A stretch of 64,000 bases of DNA from Natrinema sp. SYSU A 869. Lineage in GTDB: Archaea > Halobacteriota > Halobacteria > Halobacteriales > Natrialbaceae. The stretch covers positions 806,001 to 870,000 of the forward strand of contig NZ_CP082249.1 in NCBI RefSeq assembly GCF_019879105.1, read 5' to 3'. Below the pieces are notes generated by a model, which made no database searches, was not told the origin of the DNA, and worked only from the letters and a program-made list of their open reading frames with translations. Position numbers and translations under genes: made by a program. Below are positions 15,584-24,937 of this stretch, piece by piece. Positions within the stretch are counted from its first letter, which is position 1. Each line of letters starts with the position of its first letter.

Positions 15584-16882
15584 GTGAACGAGGTCGCGCT
15601 GCAGGTCGCCGATGCGCCCCTCGAGGAGACGGTCGTCCGGATGGCTCTCGCGGGCGCGCTAGGGATGTTTCTCGGACTCGAGCGCGAGTGGTCCCAGAAG
15701 TCGGCCGGCATTCGGACCTTCTCGCTGATCAGTCTGCTCGGTGCGGTCTTTACTGTGCTCGTGCGCGAGGGAGGGGTCGGCGAGAGTCTGCTCCCGCTCG
15801 GCGGGTTCCTAGTAATCGTCCAAGGAGTTTTGCTCGCGGTCCAGGGACTCATGGAGGACGATCCCGAGGAGACGGGACTGTCGCTGACGACCTCAGTTTC
15901 GATGCTCGTCGCCTACGGCATCGGTGTCCTGGTGGCCGCCGGATTCATCCTCGAAGGTGTTACCGTCGCCGTCCTCTCATCGCTGCTGCTGGTGTTAAAG
16001 CGAGAGCTCCACGAGTTTGCCTGGGGCCTCTCTCGCGAGGAAATGCGCTCGACAACGGAGTTCGCTATCCTCGCGTTCGTTATCTATCCGGTGCTTCCGG
16101 CCACATACGAGCCCGAAATCGCGGGAATCACGATCCCGCTTGAGCCGAAGGTGATCTGGCTAATGGTCGTCGCAGTCGCGGGAATCGGTATCGCCAACTA
16201 CGCGATCGTCTCGACCTACGGCGGTCGCGGTATCGCGATCACCGGCTTCTTCGGCGGCCTTGCTTCCTCGACGGCCGTCGTCGGGACGATGCTCGATCAC
16301 GTCAATCAGCGGCCTGAGGCGTCCTCTTACGCCGTCGCCGCGATCTTGCTTGCGAACGCAGCCATGGCTGCTCGCAATCTAGCGATCGCGGTCGGATTCA
16401 CGGCGGGCGGCGACACCGATATCCTCATCGAGGCGATCGTCCCGCTGGGTGCCGTCATCCTGCTGGCCTTCGCCGTCGCCGCGCTCACCGCCGACTGGAG
16501 CGAATCCGGGCCGATAAATCTCAAGAGCCCGTTCTCGCTGAAAAACGCCCTCGCGTTCGGGGCCGTCTTCCTCGTTGTGCTCGTGTTCGGTTCGCTGGCC
16601 GAGACGTGGTTCGGGACGCTTGGCTTCTACGCGACGGCGGTCGCGAGCGGCTTCGTCTCGAGCGCCGGTGCGACCACCTCGGCGGTCGTCCTCTACCGCG
16701 GCGGCCAACTGGGACCGGCGGAAGCGACGATCGCCATCTTGCTTGCGACGGTCTCGAGCATCGTGGTCAAGGCCCTGCTGGCGGCCACGTCGACGGACGA
16801 CGGCTTCCGAAACCGGGTCGCGGCCTACAGCACGATTTTGCTGCTGGGTGGTGCGCTCGCATCGGTATTTCTCGTCCTCTAG
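15584..16882 (+). CDS. MgtC/SapB and DUF4010 membrane protein
   Basis: A 432-residue polytopic membrane protein starting at GTG 15584. A TATA-like CTTATATG near 15554-15561 lies about 28 nt upstream. The N-terminal section has the MgtC/SapB pattern LGMFLGLEREWSQKSAGIRT. The rest, with about ten further hydrophobic segments, fits DUF4010 (GGRGIAITGFFGGLASSTAV, then SAGATTSAVVLYRGGQLGP). MgtC-type proteins are linked to magnesium and envelope stress, and the DUF4010 fusion form is uncharacterised as far as I know. Transport is not demonstrated by sequence. Confidence 0.85.
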   Translation: MNEVALQVADAPLEETVVRMALAGALGMFLGLEREWSQKSAGIRTFSLISLLGAVFTVLVREGGVGESLLPLGGFLVIVQGVLLAVQGLMEDDPEETGLSLTTSVSMLVAYGIGVLVAAGFILEGVTVAVLSSLLLVLKRELHEFAWGLSREEMRSTTEFAILAFVIYPVLPATYEPEIAGITIPLEPKVIWLMVVAVAGIGIANYAIVSTYGGRGIAITGFFGGLASSTAVVGTMLDHVNQRPEASSYAVAAILLANAAMAARNLAIAVGFTAGGDTDILIEAIVPLGAVILLAFAVAALTADWSESGPINLKSPFSLKNALAFGAVFLVVLVFGSLAETWFGTLGFYATAVASGFVSSAGATTSAVVLYRGGQLGPAEATIAILLATVSSIVVKALLAATSTDDGFRNRVAAYSTILLLGGALASVFLVL

Positions 16883-16921
16883 ACCTCCAGTACTTTACCC
16901 ACTGGCGAGCGAAGAGAGTGT

Positions 16922-18277
16922 ATGGACCGCGCAACGGTCGAACCGCAGGTAGACGCGATTCCAGGCGAACGGGCCAGCGAGTGGGTCGACTATCACCACG
17001 AGTTCGCCGCTCCAAGTACGTACGTCTATGAGTTCGTCTGGGATACGACCGCCGAGGCTGTCGGGCCCTTCTGTACCGACGTCGACAGCAACGTCCTGCT
17101 GGACTTTACGAGTCACGTCGCGGCCGCGCCGCTGGGGTACAACAACCCAGCGATCCGCGAAAAACTCGAGGCATTCGACCTCGTCGATCCCCTGAAGATC
17201 GCGGGTCAAGACTTCTACGTCAGCGGTGGTGGCCGGCCGGACGATCCTGACTTTCCCGGTCCGACACAGCTGATGGACCGGCTGATCGCGATGACCGACC
17301 ACTACGATATGGATCGGGTCTTCCTCTCGAACTCCGGTGCGGAGGCCGTCGAGAACGCGATTAAGATCTGCTACGCTGCAGGCGGCCACCGCGCGTTCAC
17401 GTTCGACGGTGCGTTCCACGGCCGCACGCTGGGCGCGCTCTCGCTCAACCGCTCGAAGACCGTCCACCGGAGCGGCTTCCCCGAGATTCCGGGCGTCGTC
17501 AGCGTTCCCTATCCCGCGACCGACGAGGAATACGAAACCCGCTGGCGAACCGACGGTCCCGGCGGCAACGTCGTCGCCGACGCGCTCCACCCCGAGCGCG
17601 GCGTCATCGATCCGTCGGAAGTCGCCTATCTCATCCTCGAGCCGATTCAGGGCGAGGGCGGCTATCGGGTCCCTCACCCCGAGTTCGCTCGCGACCTCGA
17701 GGCGCTTCGCGATCGGTACGGTCTCAGGATCATCGCGGACGAGATCCAGTCCGGACTGGGTCGGACCGGCGAACTGTGGGCCGTCGACCACCTGGATCTC
17801 ACGCCGGACGTCATCACGAGCGGGAAGGGGCTCCGCGTCGGCGCGACGATCTCGCGCTCGGACGTGTTCCCCCAAGAAACGGGCCGCCTCTCCTCGACGT
17901 GGGGCGCGGGCGACCTCGTTGCTGCGATGCAGGGCGTCCTCACGATCGACACCATCCACGAGGAGAACCTGCTCGCGAACGTCCGCGAGCGAGGCGATCA
18001 GTTCCGGACGATCCTCGAGGACGCCATCACGGATGGCGACGCGCCCGGCATGATCGACGTCCGTGGCCGCGGGCTCATGCTCGCCGTGGAGTTCGATACG
18101 AACGACCGTCGCGACGCGGTCCTCGAACACGCGTTCCGACAGGGCCTGTTGACACTCGGCTGTGGTTACAAGACGCTGCGATTGCTGCCACCGCTCGATG
18201 TCACCGAACGGGAGATCGAGCTAGGGGCGCGCTTGCTCTTCGAATCGATCGAGCGGGTTGCGGAGGTACGTTCGTAA
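16922..18277 (+). CDS. Class III PLP-dependent aminotransferase (GABA/ornithine type)
   Basis: A 451-residue aminotransferase. The cofactor-binding region SNSGAEAVENAIKICY lies near residue 137, AFHGRTLGALSLNRSK follows, then LILEPIQGEGGYRVPHPEF and the active-site segment IIADEIQSGLGRTGELW. The PLP lysine is in ITSGKGLRVGATISRSDVF. Class III members act on omega-amino groups such as 4-aminobutyrate or acetylornithine, or on alanine-glyoxylate type pairs; no local pathway gene decides the substrate. It starts 39 bp after the MgtC-like gene and may share its transcript. Confidence 0.85.
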   Translation: MDRATVEPQVDAIPGERASEWVDYHHEFAAPSTYVYEFVWDTTAEAVGPFCTDVDSNVLLDFTSHVAAAPLGYNNPAIREKLEAFDLVDPLKIAGQDFYVSGGGRPDDPDFPGPTQLMDRLIAMTDHYDMDRVFLSNSGAEAVENAIKICYAAGGHRAFTFDGAFHGRTLGALSLNRSKTVHRSGFPEIPGVVSVPYPATDEEYETRWRTDGPGGNVVADALHPERGVIDPSEVAYLILEPIQGEGGYRVPHPEFARDLEALRDRYGLRIIADEIQSGLGRTGELWAVDHLDLTPDVITSGKGLRVGATISRSDVFPQETGRLSSTWGAGDLVAAMQGVLTIDTIHEENLLANVRERGDQFRTILEDAITDGDAPGMIDVRGRGLMLAVEFDTNDRRDAVLEHAFRQGLLTLGCGYKTLRLLPPLDVTEREIELGARLLFESIERVAEVRS

Positions 18278-18383
18278 GGGTTGAACGTCGCGGACGAATC
18301 GCCTCGGAATCGATCAGTACGCGAGACGAACAGTTCACGATCGGGCCACAGCAGTGTTCTGTCTCGGATATGTCGTGGCGCAC

Positions 18384-20648
18384 TTAGAGCGAACTGAGCA
18401 CCGCGACCGGACACGGAGCGTTCCGAACGACGTACTCGACGCGATGGCCGAGAAACGCTCGCCGAGAGATCGGGCGTATGTTCGACGCCAGAACGATCAC
18501 GTCGGCGTCGGTCCGGTCGGCGAGGTCGACGATCTCTGTTTCGGGAGTCTCCGAGAGCATCACCCTCGTCAGCACCGTTGCGCCGAGTTGCCTGCCGAAT
18601 TTCGCCTCCCGATCAACGATCTGTTCGCCGATCCGAACCTGCTCCGAGAGGTCCGGGCGGGTGGCGAACCGATCGTTAAATTGGGGCTCGTCAACGACGT
18701 GAACGATCTCGACGAGCGCGTTTTCCGCTGCGGCGATGGTGAACGCTATCTCGGCGGCGTGGCGATTGGACATTGTCCCGACCGTCGGGAGGAGGATTCG
18801 GTCGATGGGGTCATCGATCCGGTCGGTCGACGAATCCGGATCGAACGGTGTGCTGACGACCATCTTCGGGCAGGTTGCCTCCTGGATGAGACGGTCGACC
18901 GTCACGCTAAACAGGGAGTCGTTGGAATGGTCATTGGCGACCGACTCGGCGAAGACGGCGAGATCGTAGCCTGCGTTCAACTCGTTGAGAATCGTCTCGG
19001 AGATGGTCTCTCGAGTCTCGCGAACGAACGTTCTCGACGGCTGATCCCGTTCGCGTAATCGGCGTTCGATCGGTTCGAAAAGGCGGTCAGCCTCGGCCGA
19101 CGTGACGGCGGGAGCCTCCCCGGATCCGCGCTCCGCTCGTCCCAGTGCGAAGCGGCTGTTTCGGGGTCTCTCGAGGAGCCCGTTGTGCCTTCCGTTCGGG
19201 TCGTCGGGAGCGTCGCTCACGTACATTACGTCCAGGTCGATCTCGCGATTGCGAACGAGCGGATCGAGGAGGCGGGCAGCGTACTGGCTGTCCACACCGC
19301 CGCGGGTCGGCAACAGGATTCTAGTAAGATTGTTAACAAAGCTCTCCCGAAGGAACTCCTCGCGATCGATGCGCTCGCGCTCTTCCTCGCCGATCTCGAT
19401 CTTGGGGATCGACCACCGCATGATCGCCGGTGCGATCAACGAGGTCGCGATGGCAATCGCGACGATGATGCTGTACATATCCGTCGTCAAGATGCCGGCA
19501 CCGAGTCCGATAGTCGCGACGATGATTTCCATCGCTCCGCGAGCGTTCATGCCACCGCCGATTGTGATTCCCTCCCACCTCGAGAGGCCGGCCAGCCGGG
19601 ACGCGCCCATGATCCCGGCGAACTTCCCGAAACATGCTATCCCGAAGACGACGAGTCCTACGGTGAACACCGTCACGTCGAACAGGGCAGCGACGTCCAT
19701 TCGGAGCCCGGCGATCGCGAAGAACAGCGGCGCGAAGACGCCGAGCGTGATCACTTCGAGGATGTGCCGAAGATCGTAGGTGAAGCGCTTGACCTGACCG
19801 ACCAGAACCCCGACGACGAACGCACCAAGTATCGCCTCGAGCCCCATGTACTGGGTGAGCGCGCCCGCTGCGAGCGCGAGCACCATCACCGTCGAGACCA
19901 GCGCAACGTCACTGCCGAGGACGTTCCCGACCCAGCGAACGAGTGCCGCGACGAACCGACGACCGATGGTAAACGAGAGTCCGAGAAAGACGATCACCGA
20001 GAAAATAGTCGTCGCGACCGATCCGATATCGACGATGCCGGTTCGAGCGAGTCCGGCGACGGTGGCCAACAGGATCCACCCGATCGTGTCGTCGATCATC
20101 CCCGCAGCGAGGATCAGTTGCCCGATGTCGCGACGGATGACATCGAGTTCAATGAGTACTTTCGCGATGACGGGGATCGCGGAGATGCTCATGGCCGTCC
20201 CGATGAAGAGGCTGAATACGAGCCGCTGGTCGGGCGAAGCGATGAACATGACGGGGAGCACCCATCCCAGCGCAAATCCGGTCGTAAAGGGCACGATGAT
20301 CCCGCCGAGCGAAAGGATGGCCGCCGTTCGCCCCTTGCTGACGATGAGATCGACGTCCGTCTCGAGACCGGTGACGATCAACAACATGATGAGGCCGAGC
20401 CACGAGACGATCTCGAGCAGGTGGAACTGGTTTTCCGAGACCGCGAACAGCGACTCGTAGACACCTGGTGCGATGAGGCCGAGCACCGAGGGACCGAGTA
20501 GAACACCTGCGAGCAATTCGCCGACGACCGTCGGCTGGCCGATCCGACTGAACGCCTCGCCGACTGCCCGTGCGACGAAGAGCAACAGCGTGAGCTGGAC
20601 GATGACGAGAAACAGTTCGTGGTGCCCAAGCGGTTCGATAATTGCCAT
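18384..20648 (-). CDS. Kef-type cation:proton antiporter with two C-terminal UspA domains
   Basis: A 754-residue protein. The first 400 residues form a CPA2-type exchanger with about 12 membrane segments (GQPTVVGELLAGVLLGPSVL; LGLIMLLIVTGLETDVDLIV; RDIGQLILAAGMIDDTIGWI). Cytoplasmic residues from about 430 form two universal-stress-protein folds (NLTRILLPTRGGVDSQ and DRILLPTVGTMSNRHA), the second ending with VIVLASNIRPISRRAFLGHR, which resembles the Usp nucleotide-binding loop. CPA2 exchangers move sodium or potassium against protons, so a role in ion or pH homeostasis is likely, with the Usp pair as a regulatory sensor. Cation specificity cannot be read. Confidence 0.88.
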   Translation of the reverse strand: MAIIEPLGHHELFLVIVQLTLLLFVARAVGEAFSRIGQPTVVGELLAGVLLGPSVLGLIAPGVYESLFAVSENQFHLLEIVSWLGLIMLLIVTGLETDVDLIVSKGRTAAILSLGGIIVPFTTGFALGWVLPVMFIASPDQRLVFSLFIGTAMSISAIPVIAKVLIELDVIRRDIGQLILAAGMIDDTIGWILLATVAGLARTGIVDIGSVATTIFSVIVFLGLSFTIGRRFVAALVRWVGNVLGSDVALVSTVMVLALAAGALTQYMGLEAILGAFVVGVLVGQVKRFTYDLRHILEVITLGVFAPLFFAIAGLRMDVAALFDVTVFTVGLVVFGIACFGKFAGIMGASRLAGLSRWEGITIGGGMNARGAMEIIVATIGLGAGILTTDMYSIIVAIAIATSLIAPAIMRWSIPKIEIGEEERERIDREEFLRESFVNNLTRILLPTRGGVDSQYAARLLDPLVRNREIDLDVMYVSDAPDDPNGRHNGLLERPRNSRFALGRAERGSGEAPAVTSAEADRLFEPIERRLRERDQPSRTFVRETRETISETILNELNAGYDLAVFAESVANDHSNDSLFSVTVDRLIQEATCPKMVVSTPFDPDSSTDRIDDPIDRILLPTVGTMSNRHAAEIAFTIAAAENALVEIVHVVDEPQFNDRFATRPDLSEQVRIGEQIVDREAKFGRQLGATVLTRVMLSETPETEIVDLADRTDADVIVLASNIRPISRRAFLGHRVEYVVRNAPCPVAVLSSL

Positions 20649-20962
20649 CGGAAGACACTCAAATGGGTGTACCCTCGGATGGTCGTCTCCGTCGAACCGT
20701 GAGACTCCCAGGGACTTCGTTCCACGGTGCTTGACGGAGATGTGAAATTTATCGCCGCTGGACAGTCAACACACCGGACGTCCGACGCACCGATCGCGTG
20801 ACGACGGGGCGGAGCGGCGACAATAGAGAGATTCGTCGGGCTGTGCGAGGTGCAACCGGAACGGAGAGACGTCTCCGAGATACCTGGAAATCACCGGGAA
20901 ACAGCGTGATGCATGAGCGCCTGTGCGTCTTGATTTGTTCGCCGCGAGGCTCGTTGATGCCG
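20649..20962. other. Intergenic region between purD and the antiporter gene
   Basis: 314 bp with no gene recognised. The end next to purD carries an extra copy of the last 21 bases of purD: TCGCCGCGAGGCTCGTTGATG at about 20939-20959 resembles TCGCCGCGAAGCTCGTTCATG at about 20968-20988 with two mismatches. The other end should hold the antiporter promoter (AAATTTATCG near 20747 is AT-rich but too far to be sure). Confidence 0.4.
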
Positions 20963-22255
20963 TTACTCGCCGCGAAGCTCGTTCATGTGGTCGATTCGGC
21001 GCTGGATGAGAGCGGATTTACCGATGTCGTGGCGCACGCGCAGTCCCTCCTCGCCGGCGACCCCGAGCGCCTCCTCGGCGATTTCCTCGGCCTCACTGAT
21101 TGAGTCGGCGACACCGACCAGCGCAAACGACCGCGAGGTAGTCGTGTAGATGCCGTCGTCGCGCTCGTCCACACTGGCGTAGTACAGTAAGGCGTCCCCA
21201 GCACTTTCCTCGTCGACCTGTACCTTCGCCCCGGCCTCGGGCTCTGTCGGGTAGCCGTCCGGTACGGCGTACTTGCAGACCGTCGCCTGGTCGGCGAAGC
21301 TGAGTTCGGGCAGGGCTTCGCCGTCGCGCGCAGCGATCAGGATCTCGAGGAAGTCGGTCTCGAGGACAGGGAGGGAGTTCATCGCCTCGGGGTCACCGAA
21401 GCGGGCGTTGAATTCGACGACGCGAGGGCCGGTAGTGGTCAGCATGAACTGGCCGTAGAGGATGCCCCGATAGTCGTCGAGGGCGTCAACGGTGGCTTCG
21501 ATAATCGAGACGGCCTCCTCGTAGTCTGACTCGGTCATGAATGGCAGTTCGTCCGTTGCGTCGGAGTAGCTGCCCATGCCCCCCGTGTTCGGTCCCTCGT
21601 CGCCCTCGTAGGCGCGCTTGTGGTCCTGGACTGCGGGTGCGGTTCGGAACTCGCCGTTGGCGACGAACGCTTGGACGGTGAACTCCTCGCCGATCAGTCG
21701 TTCCTCGAGGACGATCCGGTCGTAGTCGGAGTCACGAATGTATTCCTTGCCCTCTTCCGCCGTTACCTGATCGCCGATGACCTTGACGCCTTTGCCGCCG
21801 GTCAGCCCGGCAGGCTTGATCGCGAGGTCGCCGTCGTAGTCGTCGATGAAATCGCAGGCCGCGTCCATGTCGTCGAACGTCTCGAAATCCGGACAGCCCG
21901 GAACGTCGTTCTCCTGCATGAAGCGGCGCTGAAATGCCTTGTCCGTCTCGATACGAGCGTCTTCTTCCTTCGGGCCGAAGGCGTAGATGCCCGTGGCCTC
22001 GAGTTCGTCCGCGACGCCGGCCTCGAGGGGCGCTTCCGGACCAATGACGGCGATCGTCGCGTCGATCTCTTCGGCGTACTCGACGACGGCCTTGGGGTTC
22101 GTCGTCTCGAGCGTCTCGAACCCGGCCGCGATGCGGGCGATACCGGGGTTTCGGTTGCCAGCACAAGCGTACAGGTCGGCCTCACTGTCCTCGAGCGCGC
22201 GGGCGATGGCGTGCTCGCGGCCGCCGCCCCCGATCAGCAGCACGTTCTCTCGCAT
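20963..22255 (-). CDS. purD: Phosphoribosylamine-glycine ligase
   Basis: A 430-residue ATP-grasp enzyme, second step of purine synthesis: 5-phosphoribosylamine plus glycine plus ATP to GAR. The start is ATG 22253-22255 (MRENVLLIGGGGREHAIARA), which gives the canonical N-terminal loop; a longer frame upstream lacks family character. Motifs: VIGPEAPLEAGVADELEATG, KPAGLTGGKGVKVIGD for the ATP-grasp, GPNTGGMGSYSD, and VEFNARFGDPEAMNSLPVLE with metal-binding residues. The C-terminus is MNELRGE. Monocistronic, divergent from the lipoprotein gene at 22444. Confidence 0.95.
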   Translation of the reverse strand: MRENVLLIGGGGREHAIARALEDSEADLYACAGNRNPGIARIAAGFETLETTNPKAVVEYAEEIDATIAVIGPEAPLEAGVADELEATGIYAFGPKEEDARIETDKAFQRRFMQENDVPGCPDFETFDDMDAACDFIDDYDGDLAIKPAGLTGGKGVKVIGDQVTAEEGKEYIRDSDYDRIVLEERLIGEEFTVQAFVANGEFRTAPAVQDHKRAYEGDEGPNTGGMGSYSDATDELPFMTESDYEEAVSIIEATVDALDDYRGILYGQFMLTTTGPRVVEFNARFGDPEAMNSLPVLETDFLEILIAARDGEALPELSFADQATVCKYAVPDGYPTEPEAGAKVQVDEESAGDALLYYASVDERDDGIYTTTSRSFALVGVADSISEAEEIAEEALGVAGEEGLRVRHDIGKSALIQRRIDHMNELRGE

Positions 22256-22443
22256 GGTCGAAAGCGGAACGCACGAACCTGTAAGCGTTGCTCTTTCCTC
22301 GAGCGGAAATATGCATCTACGTGGGTATGACGCGAACTGGACGGAGACGAACACTCAACCATTGCTCTCCGTTCGTCGAAGTGACGTGCAACAGTGTCGA
22401 ACGAATGAGGAATGTATTTGTCACGAGAGGAATACTGCAGGAC

Positions 22444-23277
22444 ATGAACCGCCGCCCGCTCCTCCAGACTCTCGCAACCGGTGGCGTACTTGCCTTGGCC
22501 GGCTGTATTGAATCGCTCCCGTTTGCCGGTGATAGTCCGGAAACGTCCGACGTGTTCGAGGACTACTGGTACGAAGAGACCGAACTCGCCGTTCGGTTCC
22601 GTGACGATGTCGACGTCAAGCAGGCTGTCCTGTTCAACTCTGACACAGATGTCGAGTACGAGACGATCGAGCGACCCGGAAACACGGTTCGGTTTTCCGT
22701 GGTTTTCCCGGATCGGCTAGAAACGTACCTCACTCACCGGCCGGCACTTCGCGTCAAAGCCGAGACGGCAAATGGGTGGGCCCGACAGTCGGTCTGGGAA
22801 CCAGTCCACGGCGCCGTGAGAAGCGTCGAACCACTTGCAGACGGCCGCGCTCGGTTCGATATCGAGAATCAGACTCCTGCACCCATTCTCGCCAGGTTCG
22901 TCGCGATCTACGGTCACGTTCCGAATCCCACGATCGACCCGCAGCACGACTCGTTCGACCGCTCGTCGTTCGACCTCGGACCTGGCATCGTCGGGGTCGG
23001 CGCCAATCGCCCACTCTCACCCTCGAGAACGGATCTCGTCGTGCCCCCCGAGGAGACGAGACCGTTCGAGACACTATACGCACCGTTCGCGTATCGGGAC
23101 GGCGCGGACGCGGAGGGCTGTCTCGGCGACGAACGAACCGGGACGACCGCGCTCGTTCACGGCTCTGGCCTGAACGCTTCCTACGGCTTCACGTACCGTC
23201 TGGAAGGCGAACCGACCGCTCCCAAGGGACGGGAGTCGGCAACCGTCTGTAGCGGCGTCGGTTCGGATGCAGAATAA
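22444..23277 (+). CDS. Secreted lipoprotein, function unknown
   Basis: A 277-residue protein from ATG 22444. The signal MNRRPLLQTLATGGVLALAG with C next is a short Tat- or Sec-type lipoprotein signal (RR near the start, lipobox ALAGC). The mature part is beta-rich and mildly acidic (EETELAVRFRDDVDVKQAVL, VRFSVVFPDRLETYL, FDIENQTPAPILARFVAIYG), suggesting immunoglobulin-like domains. No catalytic motif is evident. It is in its own unit before thyA, and no partner is obvious. Confidence 0.75.
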   Translation: MNRRPLLQTLATGGVLALAGCIESLPFAGDSPETSDVFEDYWYEETELAVRFRDDVDVKQAVLFNSDTDVEYETIERPGNTVRFSVVFPDRLETYLTHRPALRVKAETANGWARQSVWEPVHGAVRSVEPLADGRARFDIENQTPAPILARFVAIYGHVPNPTIDPQHDSFDRSSFDLGPGIVGVGANRPLSPSRTDLVVPPEETRPFETLYAPFAYRDGADAEGCLGDERTGTTALVHGSGLNASYGFTYRLEGEPTAPKGRESATVCSGVGSDAE

Positions 23278-23354
23278 CGGCTACCAGTCGACTCGCTTAG
23301 CAGTTCGACGGCTGAGTGGTAATGTTTTAGTTGGGGACTTCGAATGACGCGATA

Positions 23355-24371
23355 ATGCAACAGTACCTCGAGCTCGTCGACACGGTCCTCTCGACGGGGA
23401 CTCACAAACCCAATCGGACCGGCGTCGACACCATTTCGTCGTTCAGCGAGCACTACGAGGTGGATCTACAGGAGGGGTATCCGCTGCTCACGACCAAGGA
23501 TATGGACGGCTACCGCTGGAACTCGATGCTCCACGAAGTTTGCTGGTATCTCTCCGGCGAGGAACACATCCGCGATCTCCGCGAGGAAACCAAGATCTGG
23601 GACGCCTGGGCCGACGACGACGGGAAACTGGACACGGCGTATGGCCGCTTCTGGCGTCGGTTCCCAGTTCCGGATGGGGACGCGCGACTCGAGGGCGAGT
23701 CCTGGCCCGACGAGAGCCACCAGTGGGTCACTGAGGAAGCTGACGGCCGGCGGACGTTCGATCAGTTGCAGTACGTGATCGACACCCTCTCGGATTCACC
23801 GAACTCCCGGCGACTGGTGGTCAACGCGTGGCATCCCGCCAACGCGGCCGTCTCGACGCTGCCGCCCTGCCACTACTCGTTCGTCTTCAACGTGCAGGGC
23901 GACCGGCTGAACTGCCACCTCACGCAGCGGTCTGGCGACACCGCGCTCGGCATCCCGTTCAATATCGCGGCCTACGCGCTCCTGACGAAGGTCATCGCCC
24001 AGCAGACCGGCTTCGAACCGGGCACGTTCGCCCACACCGTCGTCGACACCCACGTCTACTGCGGCCGCGGTGACCGCGGTGACTGGTACGCCGACAACCT
24101 CGAGGCACTCCAGTCCCGACTGGCCAACGCTGACGAGCGCGCGGACTATCTGGATATCAAGGCGTGGCTCGAGTCCGAAGCGCCGGCCGAGGCCAACGGC
24201 GACGAGCGCCTCGATCACATCCCCGGCCTGCTCGAGCAACTGTCTCGAGAGCCCCTCGAGCGGCCGTCGCTCGAGGTTGCGGACGTCTCGATCGACGAGC
24301 TATCGTACGAGGACGTCGAACTCCGGGACTATGAGTCCCACGAGGGCCTCGAGTTTTCGGTGGCCGAATGA
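23355..24371 (+). CDS. thyA: Thymidylate synthase
   Basis: A 338-residue ThyA. The active-site cysteine is C172 in PCHYSFVFNVQGDRLNCHLT; RSGDTALGIPFNIAAYALLT follows, and DTHVYCGRGDRGDWY matches the folate-binding C-terminal part. It methylates dUMP with methylene-THF, producing dihydrofolate. The start at 23355 (MQQYLELVDTVLSTGTHKPN) is chosen by homology and a TATA-like TTTTAGT near 23322-23328. Its last 4 bp overlap the start of folA, which recycles the dihydrofolate formed. Many archaea use ThyX instead, so this ThyA/DHFR pair reflects a folate-dependent halophile lineage. Confidence 0.95.
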   Translation: MQQYLELVDTVLSTGTHKPNRTGVDTISSFSEHYEVDLQEGYPLLTTKDMDGYRWNSMLHEVCWYLSGEEHIRDLREETKIWDAWADDDGKLDTAYGRFWRRFPVPDGDARLEGESWPDESHQWVTEEADGRRTFDQLQYVIDTLSDSPNSRRLVVNAWHPANAAVSTLPPCHYSFVFNVQGDRLNCHLTQRSGDTALGIPFNIAAYALLTKVIAQQTGFEPGTFAHTVVDTHVYCGRGDRGDWYADNLEALQSRLANADERADYLDIKAWLESEAPAEANGDERLDHIPGLLEQLSREPLERPSLEVADVSIDELSYEDVELRDYESHEGLEFSVAE

Positions 24372-24937
24372 GCGAGGATCGGAACGCGCCGGGGGACGCG
24401 ACGCCCGCGCTCGAGGCTGACCGCGAACTCGTCGGTATCGTCGCGGTCGCCGACAACGGCGTCATCGGGAAGGACGGCGACATGCCCTGGCACATCCCCG
24501 CGGATCTCCAGCACTTCAAGGAGACGACAATGGATCACCCGGTCATCATGGGCCGGGTGACCTACGAGGGAATCCTCGAGACCCTCGGCGAACCGCTGCC
24601 CGGGCGAACGACGGTCGTACTGACGAACCGGGACCTCGAGACGCCCGACGGCGCCGTGGTCGCACACGACCTCGAGACCGCACTCGAGAAGGCGTCAACG
24701 GCCGCACAGGAGCGCCACGGTGACGCCGATCGGATCTTCGTCGCGGGTGGGGCGACCGTCTACGAGCAGTTCCTGCCAGCACTCGATCGGTTGATCGTCA
24801 CCGAAGTCCACGAGGAACCCGACGGCGATACCACCTTCCCCGACTGGGATCGCGAGGAGTGGCGCGAACTCGAGCGGGACGACCGCGACGGCTTTGCGTT
24901 CGTCGAGTATGTCAGCGCGGGATCGACGGTCGAGTAG
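24368..24937 (+). CDS. folA: Dihydrofolate reductase
   Basis: A 189-residue DHFR with an acidic 20-residue N-terminal extension. The fold is marked by ELVGIVAVADNGVIGKDGDM, PWHIPADLQHFKETTMDHPV, IMGRVTYEGILETLG and FVAGGATVYEQFLPALDRL. It reduces dihydrofolate with NADPH. It is translationally coupled to thyA through ATGA at 24368-24371, and the pair closes the thymidylate cycle. Halophilic DHFRs are usually about 160 residues; the extra length is at the N-terminus. Confidence 0.95.
   Translation: MSEDRNAPGDATPALEADRELVGIVAVADNGVIGKDGDMPWHIPADLQHFKETTMDHPVIMGRVTYEGILETLGEPLPGRTTVVLTNRDLETPDGAVVAHDLETALEKASTAAQERHGDADRIFVAGGATVYEQFLPALDRLIVTEVHEEPDGDTTFPDWDREEWRELERDDRDGFAFVEYVSAGSTVE

Noticed and set aside
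16895-18130. Minus-strand open frame of about 411 codons opposite the aminotransferase gene
   Set aside because: The plus strand has all class III aminotransferase motifs; the antisense translation has none and has a composition typical of shadow frames.
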